Source of the DNA: Albidovulum sp.
GTDB taxonomy: Bacteria; Pseudomonadota; Alphaproteobacteria; Rhodobacterales; Rhodobacteraceae
Direction: 5' to 3'
Assembly: GCA_026989275.1 (NCBI GenBank)
Contig: JALSJQ010000002.1
Location: 1 to 34,764, forward strand
Length of the DNA: 34,764 bases
Made by a program: the position numbers and the translations under genes. The notes beneath the pieces are model-generated. The model worked only from the letters and a program-made list of their open reading frames with translations. It searched no databases and was not told where the DNA came from. Positions 26,562 to 34,764 of the stretch are shown piece by piece. The first letter of the stretch is position 1, and each line of letters begins with the position of its first letter.

Positions 26562-27362
26562 TCAGCTTTCGGCAGCAGCCTTCTCCCGGCGACGCTTCAC
26601 CGCCGCCCAGAGCGTCTTGTTGGTGAGATAGAGCAGCGAAGCGAGCAGGACGAGATAGACCACCCCGACGAAGCCCATGCGCTTGCGGGCCATCATCTTC
26701 GGCTCGGCCGCCCACATCAGGAATGCGGCCACATCCTGGGCCTCCTGCTCGGCCGTGGCCTTGGTGCCGTCCGCATATTCGACATCCTCGCCTGAGAGCA
26801 CCGGCGGCATGGCGATCCAGCCGATGGGGAAGGTCCTGTTCTCGTAGAAGGTCTGACCGGCTTCTTCCTTCTCCTCGCCGGTGAAGCCGGTGAGAAGCGA
26901 GGCGATGTATTCGGGCCCGCCCATTCCGTAAACGATCTGGTTGATGCCAAGCCCCATCGGCCCGTGGAACCCGGCACGGGCCTTGGCCATCAGGCTGAGA
27001 TCGGGCGCCTTCGGGTTGGGGCTCCTGGGGAAGTAATCCGACGGTTTGGCAGGGCGCATCTCGCCGCTGTCGGGGTCCATCACCTCGTATTGTGCGGCGA
27101 TCTCCTTCACGGCCTTCTCGCCGAGGGCGGGGCCGTCCGGGTCTCCCAGGGCGCGGAAGGGAACGTATTTCAGACCGTGACAGGCCGAACACACCTCGAG
27201 ATAGACCTGCAGACCGCGCCGCAGCTGCGCGCGATCATAGACGCCGAAGGGGCCTTCAAAGGAGAAGCTGAAATCCTTCACGTGCCCTTCTTCCCCTGCC
27301 GCCACCGGCGCCCCGAGGCCGAAAGCGGCCAGAGCCGCGATGAGAACCGTTCTGATCTTCAT
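26562..27362 (-). CDS. petC: Cytochrome c1, ubiquinol-cytochrome c reductase
   Basis: The 266-residue product has a signal peptide (MKIRTVLIAALAAFGLGAPVAA), the covalent haem site C58-S-A-C61-H62, the axial methionine M185 in GWIAMPPVL, and one C-terminal membrane anchor (GFVGVVYLVLLASLLYLT). It passes electrons from the Rieske centre to soluble cytochrome c in the periplasm. The start ATG 27362 has AGGAGAGA upstream. It lies 20 bases after petB in the same operon. It is the last gene of petABC and is followed by the bidirectional hairpin. Confidence 0.96.
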   Translation of the reverse strand: MKIRTVLIAALAAFGLGAPVAAGEEGHVKDFSFSFEGPFGVYDRAQLRRGLQVYLEVCSACHGLKYVPFRALGDPDGPALGEKAVKEIAAQYEVMDPDSGEMRPAKPSDYFPRSPNPKAPDLSLMAKARAGFHGPMGLGINQIVYGMGGPEYIASLLTGFTGEEKEEAGQTFYENRTFPIGWIAMPPVLSGEDVEYADGTKATAEQEAQDVAAFLMWAAEPKMMARKRMGFVGVVYLVLLASLLYLTNKTLWAAVKRRREKAAAES

Positions 27363-27382
27363 CTGTCTCTCTCCTGTCCGCT

Positions 27383-28693
27383 TCATTCGGCCTTGCCGGC
27401 CAGATGGGCCTCGAAATCTTCCTCGATCGTCTGCGGCTGGGGCAGCGGCTTCTCGAAGATGCCGAGAAGCGGCAGGATGACGAAGAAGAAGGCGAACCAG
27501 TAGCTGGCGGCGATCAGCGAGATCGTCGGCACGAGCCCCTCGGGCTTCTGCGAGCCGGCCCAGGTCAGCACGACGAAATCGAGCACGAGGAGCCAGAACC
27601 ACCACTTGAACATCGGCCGATAGCGCCCCGAACGCACCCGCGAGGTATCGAGCCAAGGCAGGAGCACGAGGGCGATGATCGCGCCGAACATGGCCAGAAC
27701 GCCGAAGAACTTGGCATCGATGATGCCGCCCGAGATCCAGTTGAAGAACTGGACCACCCACACATCCGAGGTGAAGGCCCTGAGGATGGCGTAGAAAGGC
27801 AGGAAATACCACTCGGGCACGATATGGGCCGGCGTCTTCAGCGGGTTGGCCTCTTCGTAGTTGATCGGGTCGCCGAGGAAGTTCGGCATGAAGCCGACGA
27901 TGGCGACGAAGACCACCAGCACGATCGCAAGGGCGAACAGGTCCTTGATGACGAAATAGGGCCAGAACGGCAGCGTGTCCTTCTTCAGCCCCTCCGCTTC
28001 CCTGCGGGGATCGACGCCCGCGGGGTTGTTGTTGCCGGTGTGATGGAAGGCCCAGATATGGAGGATGACGAGCCCGACCAGCACGAAGGGCAGAAGGTAG
28101 TGCAGGGCGAAGAAGCGGTTGAGCGTCGGGTCGCCCACCGACGGGCCGCCGAGAAGCCAGGTCTGGATCGTCTCGCCGATGCCGGGAATGGCGCCGAAGA
28201 GGCCGGTGATGACCGTGGCTCCCCAGAAGGACATCTGCCCCCAGGGCAGCACATAGCCCATGAAGGCCGTCGCCATCATCACGAAATAGATCAGCATGCC
28301 GATGATCCAGGTCACCTCGCGCGGGCTCTTGTAGGAGCCGTAGTAGATGCCGCGGAAGATGTGCAGATAGACCGCGAGGAAGAAGAGCGAGGCGCCGTTG
28401 GCATGGAAGTAGCGCAGCGCCCAACCGGCATTCACGTCGCGCATGATCTTCTCGACCGAAGCGAAGGCGAGGCCGACATCGGGCTTGTAGTGCATCGCCA
28501 GCGCGATGCCGGTGGCGATCTGCATCGCGAGGGTGAAGGCGAGGACGATCCCCCAGATCCACATCCAGTTGAGGTTCTTCGGCGTGGGGATCATCAGCGT
28601 GTCATAGAGCAGCTCCACGATCGGCAGCCGCTCGTGAAGCCACTTCTCGAAGCGCGTCTTCGGCGTGTAGGGCTCGTAAGGTCGCATTCCCAT
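27383..28693 (-). CDS. petB: Cytochrome b, ubiquinol-cytochrome c reductase
   Basis: The 436-residue membrane protein carries both b haems; ligands are H97, H111, H198 and H212, the numbering known in Rhodobacter. The Qo-site PEWY motif lies at 293-296, and the CD-loop (GWGxxxFWGAT region, [13 protein letters not shown]) and [10 protein letters not shown] are also present. About eight transmembrane helices are expected. It forms the quinone-oxidising and quinone-reducing sites of complex III. It lies 12 bases after petA. The terminal helix region after PWLDTS is normal, so this is an uncleaved bc1-type b. Confidence 0.97.
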   Translation of the reverse strand: MGMRPYEPYTPKTRFEKWLHERLPIVELLYDTLMIPTPKNLNWMWIWGIVLAFTLAMQIATGIALAMHYKPDVGLAFASVEKIMRDVNAGWALRYFHANGASLFFLAVYLHIFRGIYYGSYKSPREVTWIIGMLIYFVMMATAFMGYVLPWGQMSFWGATVITGLFGAIPGIGETIQTWLLGGPSVGDPTLNRFFALHYLLPFVLVGLVILHIWAFHHTGNNNPAGVDPRREAEGLKKDTLPFWPYFVIKDLFALAIVLVVFVAIVGFMPNFLGDPINYEEANPLKTPAHIVPEWYFLPFYAILRAFTSDVWVVQFFNWISGGIIDAKFFGVLAMFGAIIALVLLPWLDTSRVRSGRYRPMFKWWFWLLVLDFVVLTWAGSQKPEGLVPTISLIAASYWFAFFFVILPLLGIFEKPLPQPQTIEEDFEAHLAGKAE

Positions 28694-28705
28694 CGTCCTG
28701 TCCCC

Positions 28706-29284
28706 CTATCCGAGCTTGATGGTCTTGTCGTCCACGAAACGGGCGACGGGGATGTGCAGGTTCCGAGGAGCCGGCCCCTTGCGGATCCGCCCGGCCGAGT
28801 CGTAATGCGAACCGTGGCAGGGGCAGAACCAGCCGTCGAAATCGCCGGCACGGTTGCCGAGGGGAACACAGCCGAGATGGGTGCACACGCCGATCTGCAC
28901 CAGCCATTCCCCCTTCTTGTCGAGGGCGCGATTCTCGTCGGTCGCAGGCGCATCGGGCGGCAGGTTGGCGTTGCGCGCCAGCGGGTCCACCAGCGCGGAG
29001 AGCGGCACCTTGCGGGCCTCGTCGATCTCTTCGGGCGTGCGGCGGCGGATGAAGACCGGCTTGCCGAGCCACTCGACCGTGAGCTGGGTGCCGGGGGCGA
29101 CATCGCCCACATCGACCTCGATCGAGGCCAGGGCCAGCACGTCCGCGCTCGGGTTCATCTGGTCGATGAGCGGCCAGACGGCGGCGGCCGTTGCCACGGT
29201 GCCGACGGCACCCGTCGTCAGAAAGAGGAAGTCGCGGCGATCCTGCGCGGCGACCTCCTCGGCGGAAAGCTCCGTTTGCGACAC
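28706..29284 (-). CDS. petA: Rieske iron-sulfur subunit, ubiquinol-cytochrome c reductase
   Basis: The 192-residue product has a twin-arginine-type anchor ([26 protein letters not shown]) and the [2Fe-2S] motifs CTHLGC (C134, H136, C139) and CPCHGSHYD (C154, C156, H157). The cluster ligands should be C134, H136, C154 and H157, and C139 and C156 a disulfide. It takes the first electron from ubiquinol. The start is GTG 29284, with AAGGAGG about six bases upstream. It heads the petABC operon, and a candidate promoter with a palindrome lies about 100 bases upstream. Confidence 0.96.
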   Translation of the reverse strand: MSQTELSAEEVAAQDRRDFLFLTTGAVGTVATAAAVWPLIDQMNPSADVLALASIEVDVGDVAPGTQLTVEWLGKPVFIRRRTPEEIDEARKVPLSALVDPLARNANLPPDAPATDENRALDKKGEWLVQIGVCTHLGCVPLGNRAGDFDGWFCPCHGSHYDSAGRIRKGPAPRNLHIPVARFVDDKTIKLG

Positions 29285-29384
29285 TGCTTCCTCCTTGTCC
29301 CTCCAGACCCGTTTCGTCGATGACGGACGGGTCGTCCCCCGAACCGAACCGCGACAAGCCGTCGCGCGGCAATCGATTCAGGCG

Positions 29385-29415
29385 GCTGTGTACACAGCGG
29401 AATACCGGACGGCAA
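29385..29415 (-). promoter_or_regulatory. Candidate petABC promoter with a 14-bp palindrome
   Basis: Reading on the minus strand, TTGCCG (29415-29410) and TACACA (29392-29387) are 17 bases apart. The -10 element lies in a perfect palindrome, GCTGTGTACACAGC (29385-29398), in the petA-trmL divergent gap. A regulator bound there would block the promoter. The -10 match is moderate. Confidence 0.45.
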
Positions 29416-29547
29416 GTCTCACGCCCGACTTTTGCACGCGTGAACGGCTCTGCTCCCTTCTGCCGACGGAGCCGCGGCACTGATACCGGCGGGGTTGACG
29501 GGCCCGGCACCCGCCTTCATCAAGGTTCGGGGTTCATCGAGGGTGCA

Positions 29548-30015
29548 ATGATCGCGCTTGCCGCCTATCAGCCGGACTTTCCCGCCAATCTCGGGCTGCT
29601 CGTCCGTCTGGCCGCGTGCATGGGCGTGCCGCTTCACGTCATCGAGCCGTGCGGCTTTCCCTTCTCTCTCAAGGCGGTGCGGATGAAGGCGCTCGATTAC
29701 GGCGAGATGGCCGAGATCCGCCGTCACCTCGACTGGAACCGGTTTCTCGAGGCGCGCCGCGGGCAGGGACGGCTGATCCTGCTGACGACCGCCGCCGAGA
29801 CTCCGCTTTTCGAGTGCCGCTTCCGCCCCGGCGACTGCCTGCTCCTCGGCCGTGAAAGCTGCGGGGTGCCGACGGAGGTGGCCGCCCGTGCCGATCAGGC
29901 GCTGCGCATCCCGATGCCCGGAGGCGGACGCTCTCTCAACATCGCCCTTGCTGCCGCCATGGCCGTTTCGGAAGCCTGGCGGCAGCTCTCCCACAGCGCA
30001 TCGGGGACGAAATGA
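29548..30015 (+). CDS. trmL: tRNA (cytidine/uridine-34-2'-O)-methyltransferase TrmL
   Basis: The 155-residue SPOUT-family enzyme 2'-O-methylates the wobble base of tRNA-Leu. Signatures are the N-terminal YQPDFPANLGLLVRLAACMG, the trefoil-knot strand LLLGRESCGVP and the C-terminal RIPMPGGGRSLNIALAAAMAVSEA. The length is typical of TrmL, shorter than TrmH. ATG 29548 has GAGGG 7-10 bases upstream; the frame continues further 5' without a ribosome-binding site. The stop overlaps the PAP2 gene start as ATGA. It is divergent from petABC. Confidence 0.93.
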   Translation: MIALAAYQPDFPANLGLLVRLAACMGVPLHVIEPCGFPFSLKAVRMKALDYGEMAEIRRHLDWNRFLEARRGQGRLILLTTAAETPLFECRFRPGDCLLLGRESCGVPTEVAARADQALRIPMPGGGRSLNIALAAAMAVSEAWRQLSHSASGTK

Positions 30016-30575
30016 TGAACTGCCTCGTGTCCCGTCTCCTTGCCCTTTTCACTCCCGCCCGCAGGGGGGCGACGGTGCTTCTCGTCCTGCTCCTGGCCGC
30101 CGTCATTCCCGATCGCGAGGCCGAGCATGTCGGGGATCGGCTTCAGGTCGCCCTGCCGCTCGCGGGCTGGGCCTGCGCCTTCGCCAACGGAGAGGGCGGG
30201 GCCTATGCCCTGCGTTTTGCGGCCAGCTGGCTGACGGTGCACGGGCTCAAGAACGGCCTCGGGGACATTCCCCTCAACCGTCGTCCCGGCGGCGGGCTTC
30301 AGGGCTTTCCTTCGGGCCATACCGCAGCCGCCAGCTTCGGTGCGAGCTATCTCGCCCAGGGATGCCTGCAACGCAACCCGTGGGTCGCCGGGGCAAGCGT
30401 GATCGCGGCCGGCTTCACCGGCGCCTCGCGCATCGAGGCCCGGGCCCATGACATCTGGCAGGTCTTCTGGGGCGCCATGATCGGCTGGGTGTTCGAACGG
30501 GCCTTCCGCCGCCGTTCGTTGCGGACCCTCTGGCAGAGGCTGAAAGACCGCATCGCCCGCCTAACCGGCCTCTAG
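30012..30575 (+). CDS. PAP2-family membrane phosphatase
   Basis: The 187-residue product has N-terminal and internal hydrophobic helices and the three PAP2 motifs in order: KNGLGDIPLNRRPGG, GFPSGHTAAASFGASY (PSGH with the catalytic-base His) and GASRIEARAHDIWQVFWG (SR then HD). The second and third agree well with the phosphatidic acid phosphatase/haloperoxidase fold; the first (KxxxxxxRP) is present as KNGLGDIPLNRRP. It probably dephosphorylates lipid phosphates such as undecaprenyl diphosphate in the membrane. The ATGA overlap with trmL shows coupling, though the functions are unrelated. Confidence 0.88.
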   Translation: MMNCLVSRLLALFTPARRGATVLLVLLLAAVIPDREAEHVGDRLQVALPLAGWACAFANGEGGAYALRFAASWLTVHGLKNGLGDIPLNRRPGGGLQGFPSGHTAAASFGASYLAQGCLQRNPWVAGASVIAAGFTGASRIEARAHDIWQVFWGAMIGWVFERAFRRRSLRTLWQRLKDRIARLTGL

Positions 30576-30595
30576 GGCGGCGGCGCCGGCCTGCG

Positions 30596-31210
30596 TCAGC
30601 CCGCGGGCGGGGCGGTCGCAACCATGCTCGGACGCTGGGCGAATTCGTCATACCAGCTGGCCAGACCGGGGCGCCGTGCCCGCCAGTCGCGATCGGGATG
30701 GCGGAAATCGAGATAGCCCAGCGCACATCCCACGGCCACATGCCCCATGTCCACGGGGCCGGTGAGATGGGGCAGCCATTTCTCGCACAGGACCCGCAAG
30801 GCGCGCTCGATCTTGGCCCACTGGGCCTCGACCCAGGGCTCGAACCACTTCTCGGGAGGACGAACGCGTTTCTCGTAGACCATGAGGACGGCGGCCTCGA
30901 GAATGCCGTCGGCCGTGGCCTCGAGGGTCAGCGTCCGCCACAGGCGCGGCACGGGCGGATAGAGCCTGCCGCCGGCGCGATGGTCGAGGAAGCGGCAGAT
31001 CACCCGGCTGTCGTAGAGCACCTCCCCGGCGACGACGAGGGTCGGGATCTTGCCGAGCGGGTTGTCCTCGAGGGGAAGCGAGCCCGGATCGGTGGGCGTG
31101 CCGCCGACCTTGACCTCCTCGATCTCCTCCATCTGCCCGGTCTCGATGGCAAGCACCCGCACCTTGCGCACGAAGGGCGAAGCGTCGCTGCCGTAAAGCT
31201 TCATGGCCAT
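30596..31210 (-). CDS. Glutathione S-transferase family protein
   Basis: The 204-residue product has an N-terminal thioredoxin-like domain (MKLYGSDASPFVRKVRVLAIETG, with IPTLV and DSRVICRFLDHR) and a helical C-terminal domain (RLWRTLTLEATADGILEAAVLMVYEKRVRPP...). The DSRVI segment binds the glutathione gamma-glutamyl group. A serine after YGSDA (S9 or S6) is a likely catalytic residue. ATG 31210 (MAMKLYGS) is preferred over an upstream in-frame ATG, though the Shine-Dalgarno site is weak. The substrate is unknown. Confidence 0.9.
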   Translation of the reverse strand: MAMKLYGSDASPFVRKVRVLAIETGQMEEIEEVKVGGTPTDPGSLPLEDNPLGKIPTLVVAGEVLYDSRVICRFLDHRAGGRLYPPVPRLWRTLTLEATADGILEAAVLMVYEKRVRPPEKWFEPWVEAQWAKIERALRVLCEKWLPHLTGPVDMGHVAVGCALGYLDFRHPDRDWRARRPGLASWYDEFAQRPSMVATAPPAG

Positions 31211-31318
31211 GTATCTGCCCCGTGGTTCGGATTCTTTCCGTCTCTGCATGAAGCCTATCGGGCGCCCCGGCCCCTGTCCAGACGATCGCCCCGAAGCGAC
31301 CGTCCTGCGCTTCTGCGC

Positions 31319-32578
31319 TCAGGCGGCGAGGAGCCGCCGCCCGTCATGGCCGGTGAGGGTCATCTCGGCCAGCATGCCGGGGGCAAGTTCTCCCGAAAGG
31401 ACGACCTCGGCGAAATGCTCCGTCCGCCCCATGCCGGGCGTCTCGACGAGCACCTGCCGCCGCTTGCCGGTCTCGGCCTCGAGAAAGGCGCGGCGGCGGC
31501 GTGCTCCCTCGGCCCGCAGCCGCTCGGCACGTTCGCGGATGACGGGCCCCGGCACCTGCGGCATGCGGGCGGCCGGCGTGCCCTTGCGCGGCGAAAAGGG
31601 AAAGACATGCAGGAAGGTCAGTCCGCATTCGGCCACGAGGTCGAGCGTGGCGGCGAACATCTCCTCGGTTTCGGTCGGAAAACCGGCGATGAGATCGGCC
31701 CCGAACACGATGTCGGGCCTGAGGCGGCGCGCTTCCTCGCAGAAGCGGATAGCGTCCACGCGAAGGTGCCGTCGCTTCATGCGTTTGAGGATCAGGTCAT
31801 GGCCGGCCTGGAGCGACAGGTGCAGATGCGGCATCAGCCGCTCCTCCTCGGCAAGCGCCGCCATCAGCGCCGGGTCCACCTCGATCGAATCGATCGAGGA
31901 AAGGCGCAGCCGCGGCAGATCGGGGACATCCCGCAGGATGCGCCGCACGAGATCCCCGAGCCGGGGGGAGCCGGGCAGGTCGGCGCCCCAGCTCGTGAGA
32001 TCGACCCCCGTCAGCACGATCTCGGCATGACCGGCCTCGACGAGCCGGCGGATCTGCGCCACCACCTTCCCGGCCGGCACCGAGCGCGAATTTCCTCGCC
32101 CCATCGGGATGATGCAGAAGGTGCATCGGTGATCGCAGCCGTTCTGGACCTCGACATGAGCACGGGCGCGCGTGGCGAAACCGTCGATCACCGGCGCGCT
32201 CGCCCGGCGCGTGGCCATGATGTCGCCGACTTGGCAACGCGGCGCCGCGCCCCGCGCGAGCGCGGACCAGGTTTCGGGGCGCATCTTCTCGGCATTGCCG
32301 ACGACGTGATCGACCTCGGCCATGGCGGCGAAGGTCTCGGGCTCGGTCTGGGCGGCGCAGCCGGTCACGATCAGTCGCGCGTGCGGATTGTCCCGCGCAA
32401 GGCGGCGGATCTCCTGGCGGGTCTTGCGCACCGCCTCGGCGGTGACGGCGCAGCTGTTGACGATGACGGCATCGCCGAGCCCGGCCTCGGCGGCGAGGCG
32501 GCGCATGGCCTCGGTCTCATAGGCGTTGAGCCGGCAGCCGAGCGTGGCGAAGCGCGGCGGCGCGAGCGTCTTCGTCAT
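31319..32578 (-). CDS. mtaB: tRNA t6A37 methylthiotransferase MtaB
   Basis: The 419-residue radical-SAM enzyme converts t6A37 to ms2t6A in tRNAs that read ANN codons. The N-terminal UPF0004 domain has C15 (LGCRLN), C43 (NSCAVT) and C74 (VTGCAAQ), ligands of the auxiliary [4Fe-4S] cluster; the radical-SAM motif is C148-DHR-C152-TF-C155. The C-terminal region is TRAM-like (QVLVETPGMGRTEHFAEVVL). The LGCRLNAYE start separates it from MiaB. The start overlaps the dapF stop (ATGA), so the two are coupled. Confidence 0.94.
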   Translation of the reverse strand: MTKTLAPPRFATLGCRLNAYETEAMRRLAAEAGLGDAVIVNSCAVTAEAVRKTRQEIRRLARDNPHARLIVTGCAAQTEPETFAAMAEVDHVVGNAEKMRPETWSALARGAAPRCQVGDIMATRRASAPVIDGFATRARAHVEVQNGCDHRCTFCIIPMGRGNSRSVPAGKVVAQIRRLVEAGHAEIVLTGVDLTSWGADLPGSPRLGDLVRRILRDVPDLPRLRLSSIDSIEVDPALMAALAEEERLMPHLHLSLQAGHDLILKRMKRRHLRVDAIRFCEEARRLRPDIVFGADLIAGFPTETEEMFAATLDLVAECGLTFLHVFPFSPRKGTPAARMPQVPGPVIRERAERLRAEGARRRRAFLEAETGKRRQVLVETPGMGRTEHFAEVVLSGELAPGMLAEMTLTGHDGRRLLAA

Positions 32579-33462
32579 GCTGCGCCCTCCCCCATGCGCT
32601 GCGGGGCCTCCCCGTCCGCACCTTCGGCCGCGGTTTCGGCCAGGAATGCCCCGGTCAGAACCCCGTCGAACACATGCGCGGTCGGCCCCGTCATCCAGAC
32701 GCCATCCTCGCGCCAGTCGATCTCGAGCACGCCGCCGTCTAGCAGCACCCGCACCTTGCGCCCGGTGAGGCCGCGCCGGGCCGCCGCCACGGCCGCGGCC
32801 GAGGCACAGGAGCCCGAAGCCTCCGTGACGCCGGTGCCGCGCTCCCAGATCTTCACGCGAATCGTGCTCCGGTCGATCACCTCGACAAGCTCGACATTGG
32901 CCCGCTCGGGGTAGAGCGGATGGTGCTCGATGGCCGGACCGAGCGTGCGGATGTCACGGGCGGCCAGATCCTCGACGAAGAAGGTGCAATGGGGATTGCC
33001 CATGCCGGTGGCGACCGGATCGCCCTCGATGGGCAGATGCAGCGTGTCGAGATCGCGCGCGAGGGGGATGTCCTGCCAGGCGAGGAGCGGCGGCCCCATG
33101 TTGACCCGCACCTTCCCCCCTTCCGCCTCCTCGGCGACGAGAAGGCCCCGCTCGGTACGCAGGGTGAGGCGCTTGCGGCCGCTCTCGTTCATCAGGTGGC
33201 GGGCGATGCAGCGCGTGGCGTTGCCGCAGGCGCCGGAAAGCGAGCCGTCGGCGTTCCAGAAGACGAGGCGGGCATCGGCTTCCGGGTCGGGGTGGATGAC
33301 GGCAAGCTGGTCGAAGCCGACACCGCGGTGCCGATTGCCGATGGCGCGCACCAGCGCCGGCGTGAGCGGGGGTTCGCTCTCGCGCGCATCGAGGATGACG
33401 AAATCGTTGCCGAGACCGTGCCACTTCATGAAGGGCAGGCCGTGCTCTGCGGACATGGACAT
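32575..33462 (-). CDS. dapF: Diaminopimelate epimerase
   Basis: The 295-residue enzyme interconverts LL- and meso-diaminopimelate. The two catalytic cysteines are C79 in GACGNATRC and C219 in EASGSCASAA, in the two symmetric domains. MKWHGLGNDFVILDARE is the characteristic first block. The start is uncertain: ATG 33462 (MSMSAEHG), ATG 33456, or ATG 33429, which gives MKWHGL and a length closer to the family average; no clear ribosome-binding site favours one. The stop overlaps mtaB. dapA, another lysine/DAP enzyme, is encoded elsewhere in the window. Confidence 0.94.
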   Translation of the reverse strand: MSMSAEHGLPFMKWHGLGNDFVILDARESEPPLTPALVRAIGNRHRGVGFDQLAVIHPDPEADARLVFWNADGSLSGACGNATRCIARHLMNESGRKRLTLRTERGLLVAEEAEGGKVRVNMGPPLLAWQDIPLARDLDTLHLPIEGDPVATGMGNPHCTFFVEDLAARDIRTLGPAIEHHPLYPERANVELVEVIDRSTIRVKIWERGTGVTEASGSCASAAAVAAARRGLTGRKVRVLLDGGVLEIDWREDGVWMTGPTAHVFDGVLTGAFLAETAAEGADGEAPQRMGEGAA

Positions 33463-33574
33463 GGTGCGCGATATAACGCCTTGCCCGGCCGATGACCAGC
33501 AACGCCGCCGATGCCGTGAGGGCGGCAAGCGGCATATCCCCGGAAAATCTCCGTCAAAAAATTCTCCGAAGCGC

Positions 33575-33603
33575 TTGACGATCCCCACCGCCTTGAATAG
33601 ACA
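33575..33603 (+). promoter_or_regulatory. Promoter of the tRNA-Lys gene
   Basis: TTGACG (33575-33580) and TAGACA (33598-33603) have a 17-base spacer and end 11 bases before the tRNA 5' end. This is a strong sigma-70-type match for this GC-rich DNA. Confidence 0.8.
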
Positions 33604-33614
33604 ACCGCCCATCG

Positions 33615-33690
33615 GAGCCCGTAGCTCAGTTGGTAGAGCAACTGACTTTTAATCAGTGGGTCGCAGGTTCGAATCCTGCCGGGCTCACCA
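33615..33690 (+). tRNA. tRNA-Lys (UUU)
   Basis: The 76-base gene folds as a standard cloverleaf: acceptor GAGCCCG with CGGGCTC, D-arm GCTCAGTTGGTAGAGC, anticodon arm CTGACTTTTAATCAG with UUU, T-arm GCAGGTTCGAATCCTGC, and an encoded CCA. The 3' end lies 269 bases before the IS element. Confidence 0.97.
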
Positions 33691-33959
33691 TTGAAATCAC
33701 ATGGATTGCGCACCCCGGAATATCCTGTAGCTGCCAAGTAGCTACCGCGTTTCGGCATCATCACCACAAGCGGCGCACACATGATTCAATATTCTTCCGC
33801 TTCCCCATGCTCGGACACGAAGTCCTCATCGGGCAATGAACGCTGCTGATTGCACCAACGACACCCTGCAGCTTCATTCCGTGATTGAAATTTCTTCCCA
33901 ATTCACCCAACATGCCAGCACTGCGGGGAAGGGAAAACGGCATCATGCCGAAATCATTG
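33691..33959. other. Short AT-richer gap between tRNA-Lys and the IS element
   Basis: No gene can be supported. A plus-strand frame from ATG 33836 (MNAADCTNDTLQL...) and a minus-strand frame (reading GMMPFSLPRSAGMLGELGRN) both run to the IS boundary, so a gene remnant broken by the insertion is possible. The GC content is lower than around it. Confidence 0.4.
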
Positions 33960-34022
33960 TGACCTGCCACGGGATTTTTCCTCTGGATGGGAATAGAGTC
34001 CGCCCCAAGGAAGGGACGGACA

Positions 34023-34367
34023 ATGAAGCGAACGAGATATTCGGAAGAGCAAATCATCGGCATTCTGGTCGAGCATGAGGCGGGAGCGAAGTGCGCCGAC
34101 CTTTGCCGCAGGCACGGGATGTCGGAGGGGGCTTTCCACAACTGGAAAGCCAAGTATGGCGGGATGACGGTTTCGGACGCAAAGCGGCTGAAGGCACTGG
34201 AAGACGAGAACGCCCGCCTGAAGAAGCTGCTGGCCGAACAGATGCTGGATGCGGCGGCGATGAAGGAGCTCTTGTCAAAAAAATGGCAGGGCCCGCCGTC
34301 AAGCGCGAAGCCGTCGCGCATCTGCAGGCCAGGATGGGCCTGTCGGAACGGCGGGCCTGCAGGATAG
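34023..34367 (+). CDS. IS3-family transposase OrfA
   Basis: The 114-residue product has the IS3 OrfA helix-turn-helix (RTRYSEEQIIGILVEHEAGAKCADLCRRHGMSEGAFHNWKAKYGG) and a heptad coiled coil (AKRLKALEDENARLKKLLAEQMLDAAAMKELL) for multimerisation. GGAAGGGAC stands upstream of ATG 34023. Near its end, A7 (34277-34283) could allow a -1 frameshift to OrfB. The residues after the slippery run are probably not a conserved domain. Confidence 0.88.
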   Translation: MKRTRYSEEQIIGILVEHEAGAKCADLCRRHGMSEGAFHNWKAKYGGMTVSDAKRLKALEDENARLKKLLAEQMLDAAAMKELLSKKWQGPPSSAKPSRICRPGWACRNGGPAG

Positions 34368-34764
34368 TCGGGGCGGATCGCAAGATGATCCGCTATCGCT
34401 CGCGCAGGGCGCCGGATACGGAGTTGCGCCAACGCCTGCGCGATCTGGCCAATGAGCGGCGTCGATTTGGGTATCGGCGGTTGTTCGTGCTGCTCAAGCG
34501 CGAGGGCGAGACCTCGGGCGCGGGTCGCATCTACCGGCTTTACCGCGAGGAAGGCCTTGCGGTGCGCAAGCGCAGGGCCAGGCGCAAGGCAGTTGGCAGC
34601 CGCGCCCCGATCCTGGTCGAAGCGAGGCCGAACGCCCGGTGGTCGCTGGACTTCGTGCATGATCAGCTCGCCTGTGGTCGCCGCTTTCGCATGCCTCACG
34701 TGGTCGATGACGTGACACGGGAATGCCTCGCGGCAATTCCGGACACAATGATCTCGGGCAAGCG
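34283..34764 (+). CDS. IS3-family transposase OrfB, 3' truncated by window
   Basis: In the -1 frame relative to OrfA, an open frame begins at ATG 34283 (MAGPAVKREAVAHLQARMGL) inside the A7 run and runs to the window edge without a stop. It shows the usual OrfB helix block (LRDLANERRRFGYRRLFVLLKREG) and the start of the integrase core: the first Asp in WSLDFVHD and the second in VVDDVTRECL. The third acidic residue (E of DDE) is outside. Translation is probably as an OrfAB fusion by frameshifting at 34277-34283. Confidence 0.85.
   Translation, partial: MAGPAVKREAVAHLQARMGLSERRACRIVGADRKMIRYRSRRAPDTELRQRLRDLANERRRFGYRRLFVLLKREGETSGAGRIYRLYREEGLAVRKRRARRKAVGSRAPILVEARPNARWSLDFVHDQLACGRRFRMPHVVDDVTRECLAAIPDTMISGK

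Larger units (their letters stand above)
33960..34764 (+). mobile_element. IS3-family insertion sequence, left part (truncated by window)
   Basis: The left end is probably TGACCTGCCACGGG (33960-33973), which resembles IS407-group inverted repeats. Two overlapping reading frames in the IS3 arrangement follow. The right end and the third catalytic residue lie outside the window. Confidence 0.75.

Overview
The window is GC-rich chromosomal DNA from an alphaproteobacterium, most likely a member of the Rhodobacterales. The evidence is a petABC operon for a small three-subunit-style cytochrome bc1 complex, whose cytochrome b haem ligands fall at H97, H111, H198 and H212 (the numbering known from Rhodobacter). 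Supporting gene groupings are dapA-smpB, dapF-mtaB and trmL beside petA. Most of the window is ordinary housekeeping sequence. The accessory DNA lies at the left edge (1-2699), inside and after a glycosyltransferase gene (15.6-17.8 kb), and at the right edge (after the tRNA-Lys gene).

Left to right: (1) a possible truncated exported protein and a translationally coupled pair of exported proteins, one PD-(D/E)XK nuclease-like and one glycine-rich with a helical C-terminus; (2) a peptidoglycan-binding protein, a [2Fe-2S] ferredoxin and a coupled FG-GAP-like exported protein; (3) a minus-strand block of dapA, smpB, a 3-mercaptopyruvate sulfurtransferase and an aspartate/aromatic aminotransferase; (4) a soluble lytic transglycosylase, a DMT-family permease, and the two halves of MnmC encoded divergently; (5) a GDP-mannose pyrophosphorylase and a family-2 glycosyltransferase that carries a 387-bp in-frame insertion, followed by about 1 kb of non-coding DNA with degenerate tandem repeats.

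Continuing: (6) a purine salvage operon, adenine deaminase plus AMP nucleosidase (AMP to adenine to hypoxanthine), then an HU protein gene; (7) aroC, divergent from a TPP riboswitch-controlled thiBPQ thiamine uptake operon whose leader can hide the thiB Shine-Dalgarno sequence; (8) petABC on the minus strand, divergent from trmL and a PAP2 phosphatase gene; (9) a glutathione S-transferase, mtaB and dapF on the minus strand; (10) tRNA-Lys(UUU) with a clear promoter, then the left end of an IS3-family element that runs off the window.

The two least explained items are the secreted nuclease/glycine-rich pair at 511-2699, which could be an undescribed two-component envelope or effector system, and the glycosyltransferase insertion. 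The insertion is flanked by 8-bp direct repeats in the same codon phase, and removing it restores a normal-length enzyme. All calls come from reading the sequence; no database search was run.
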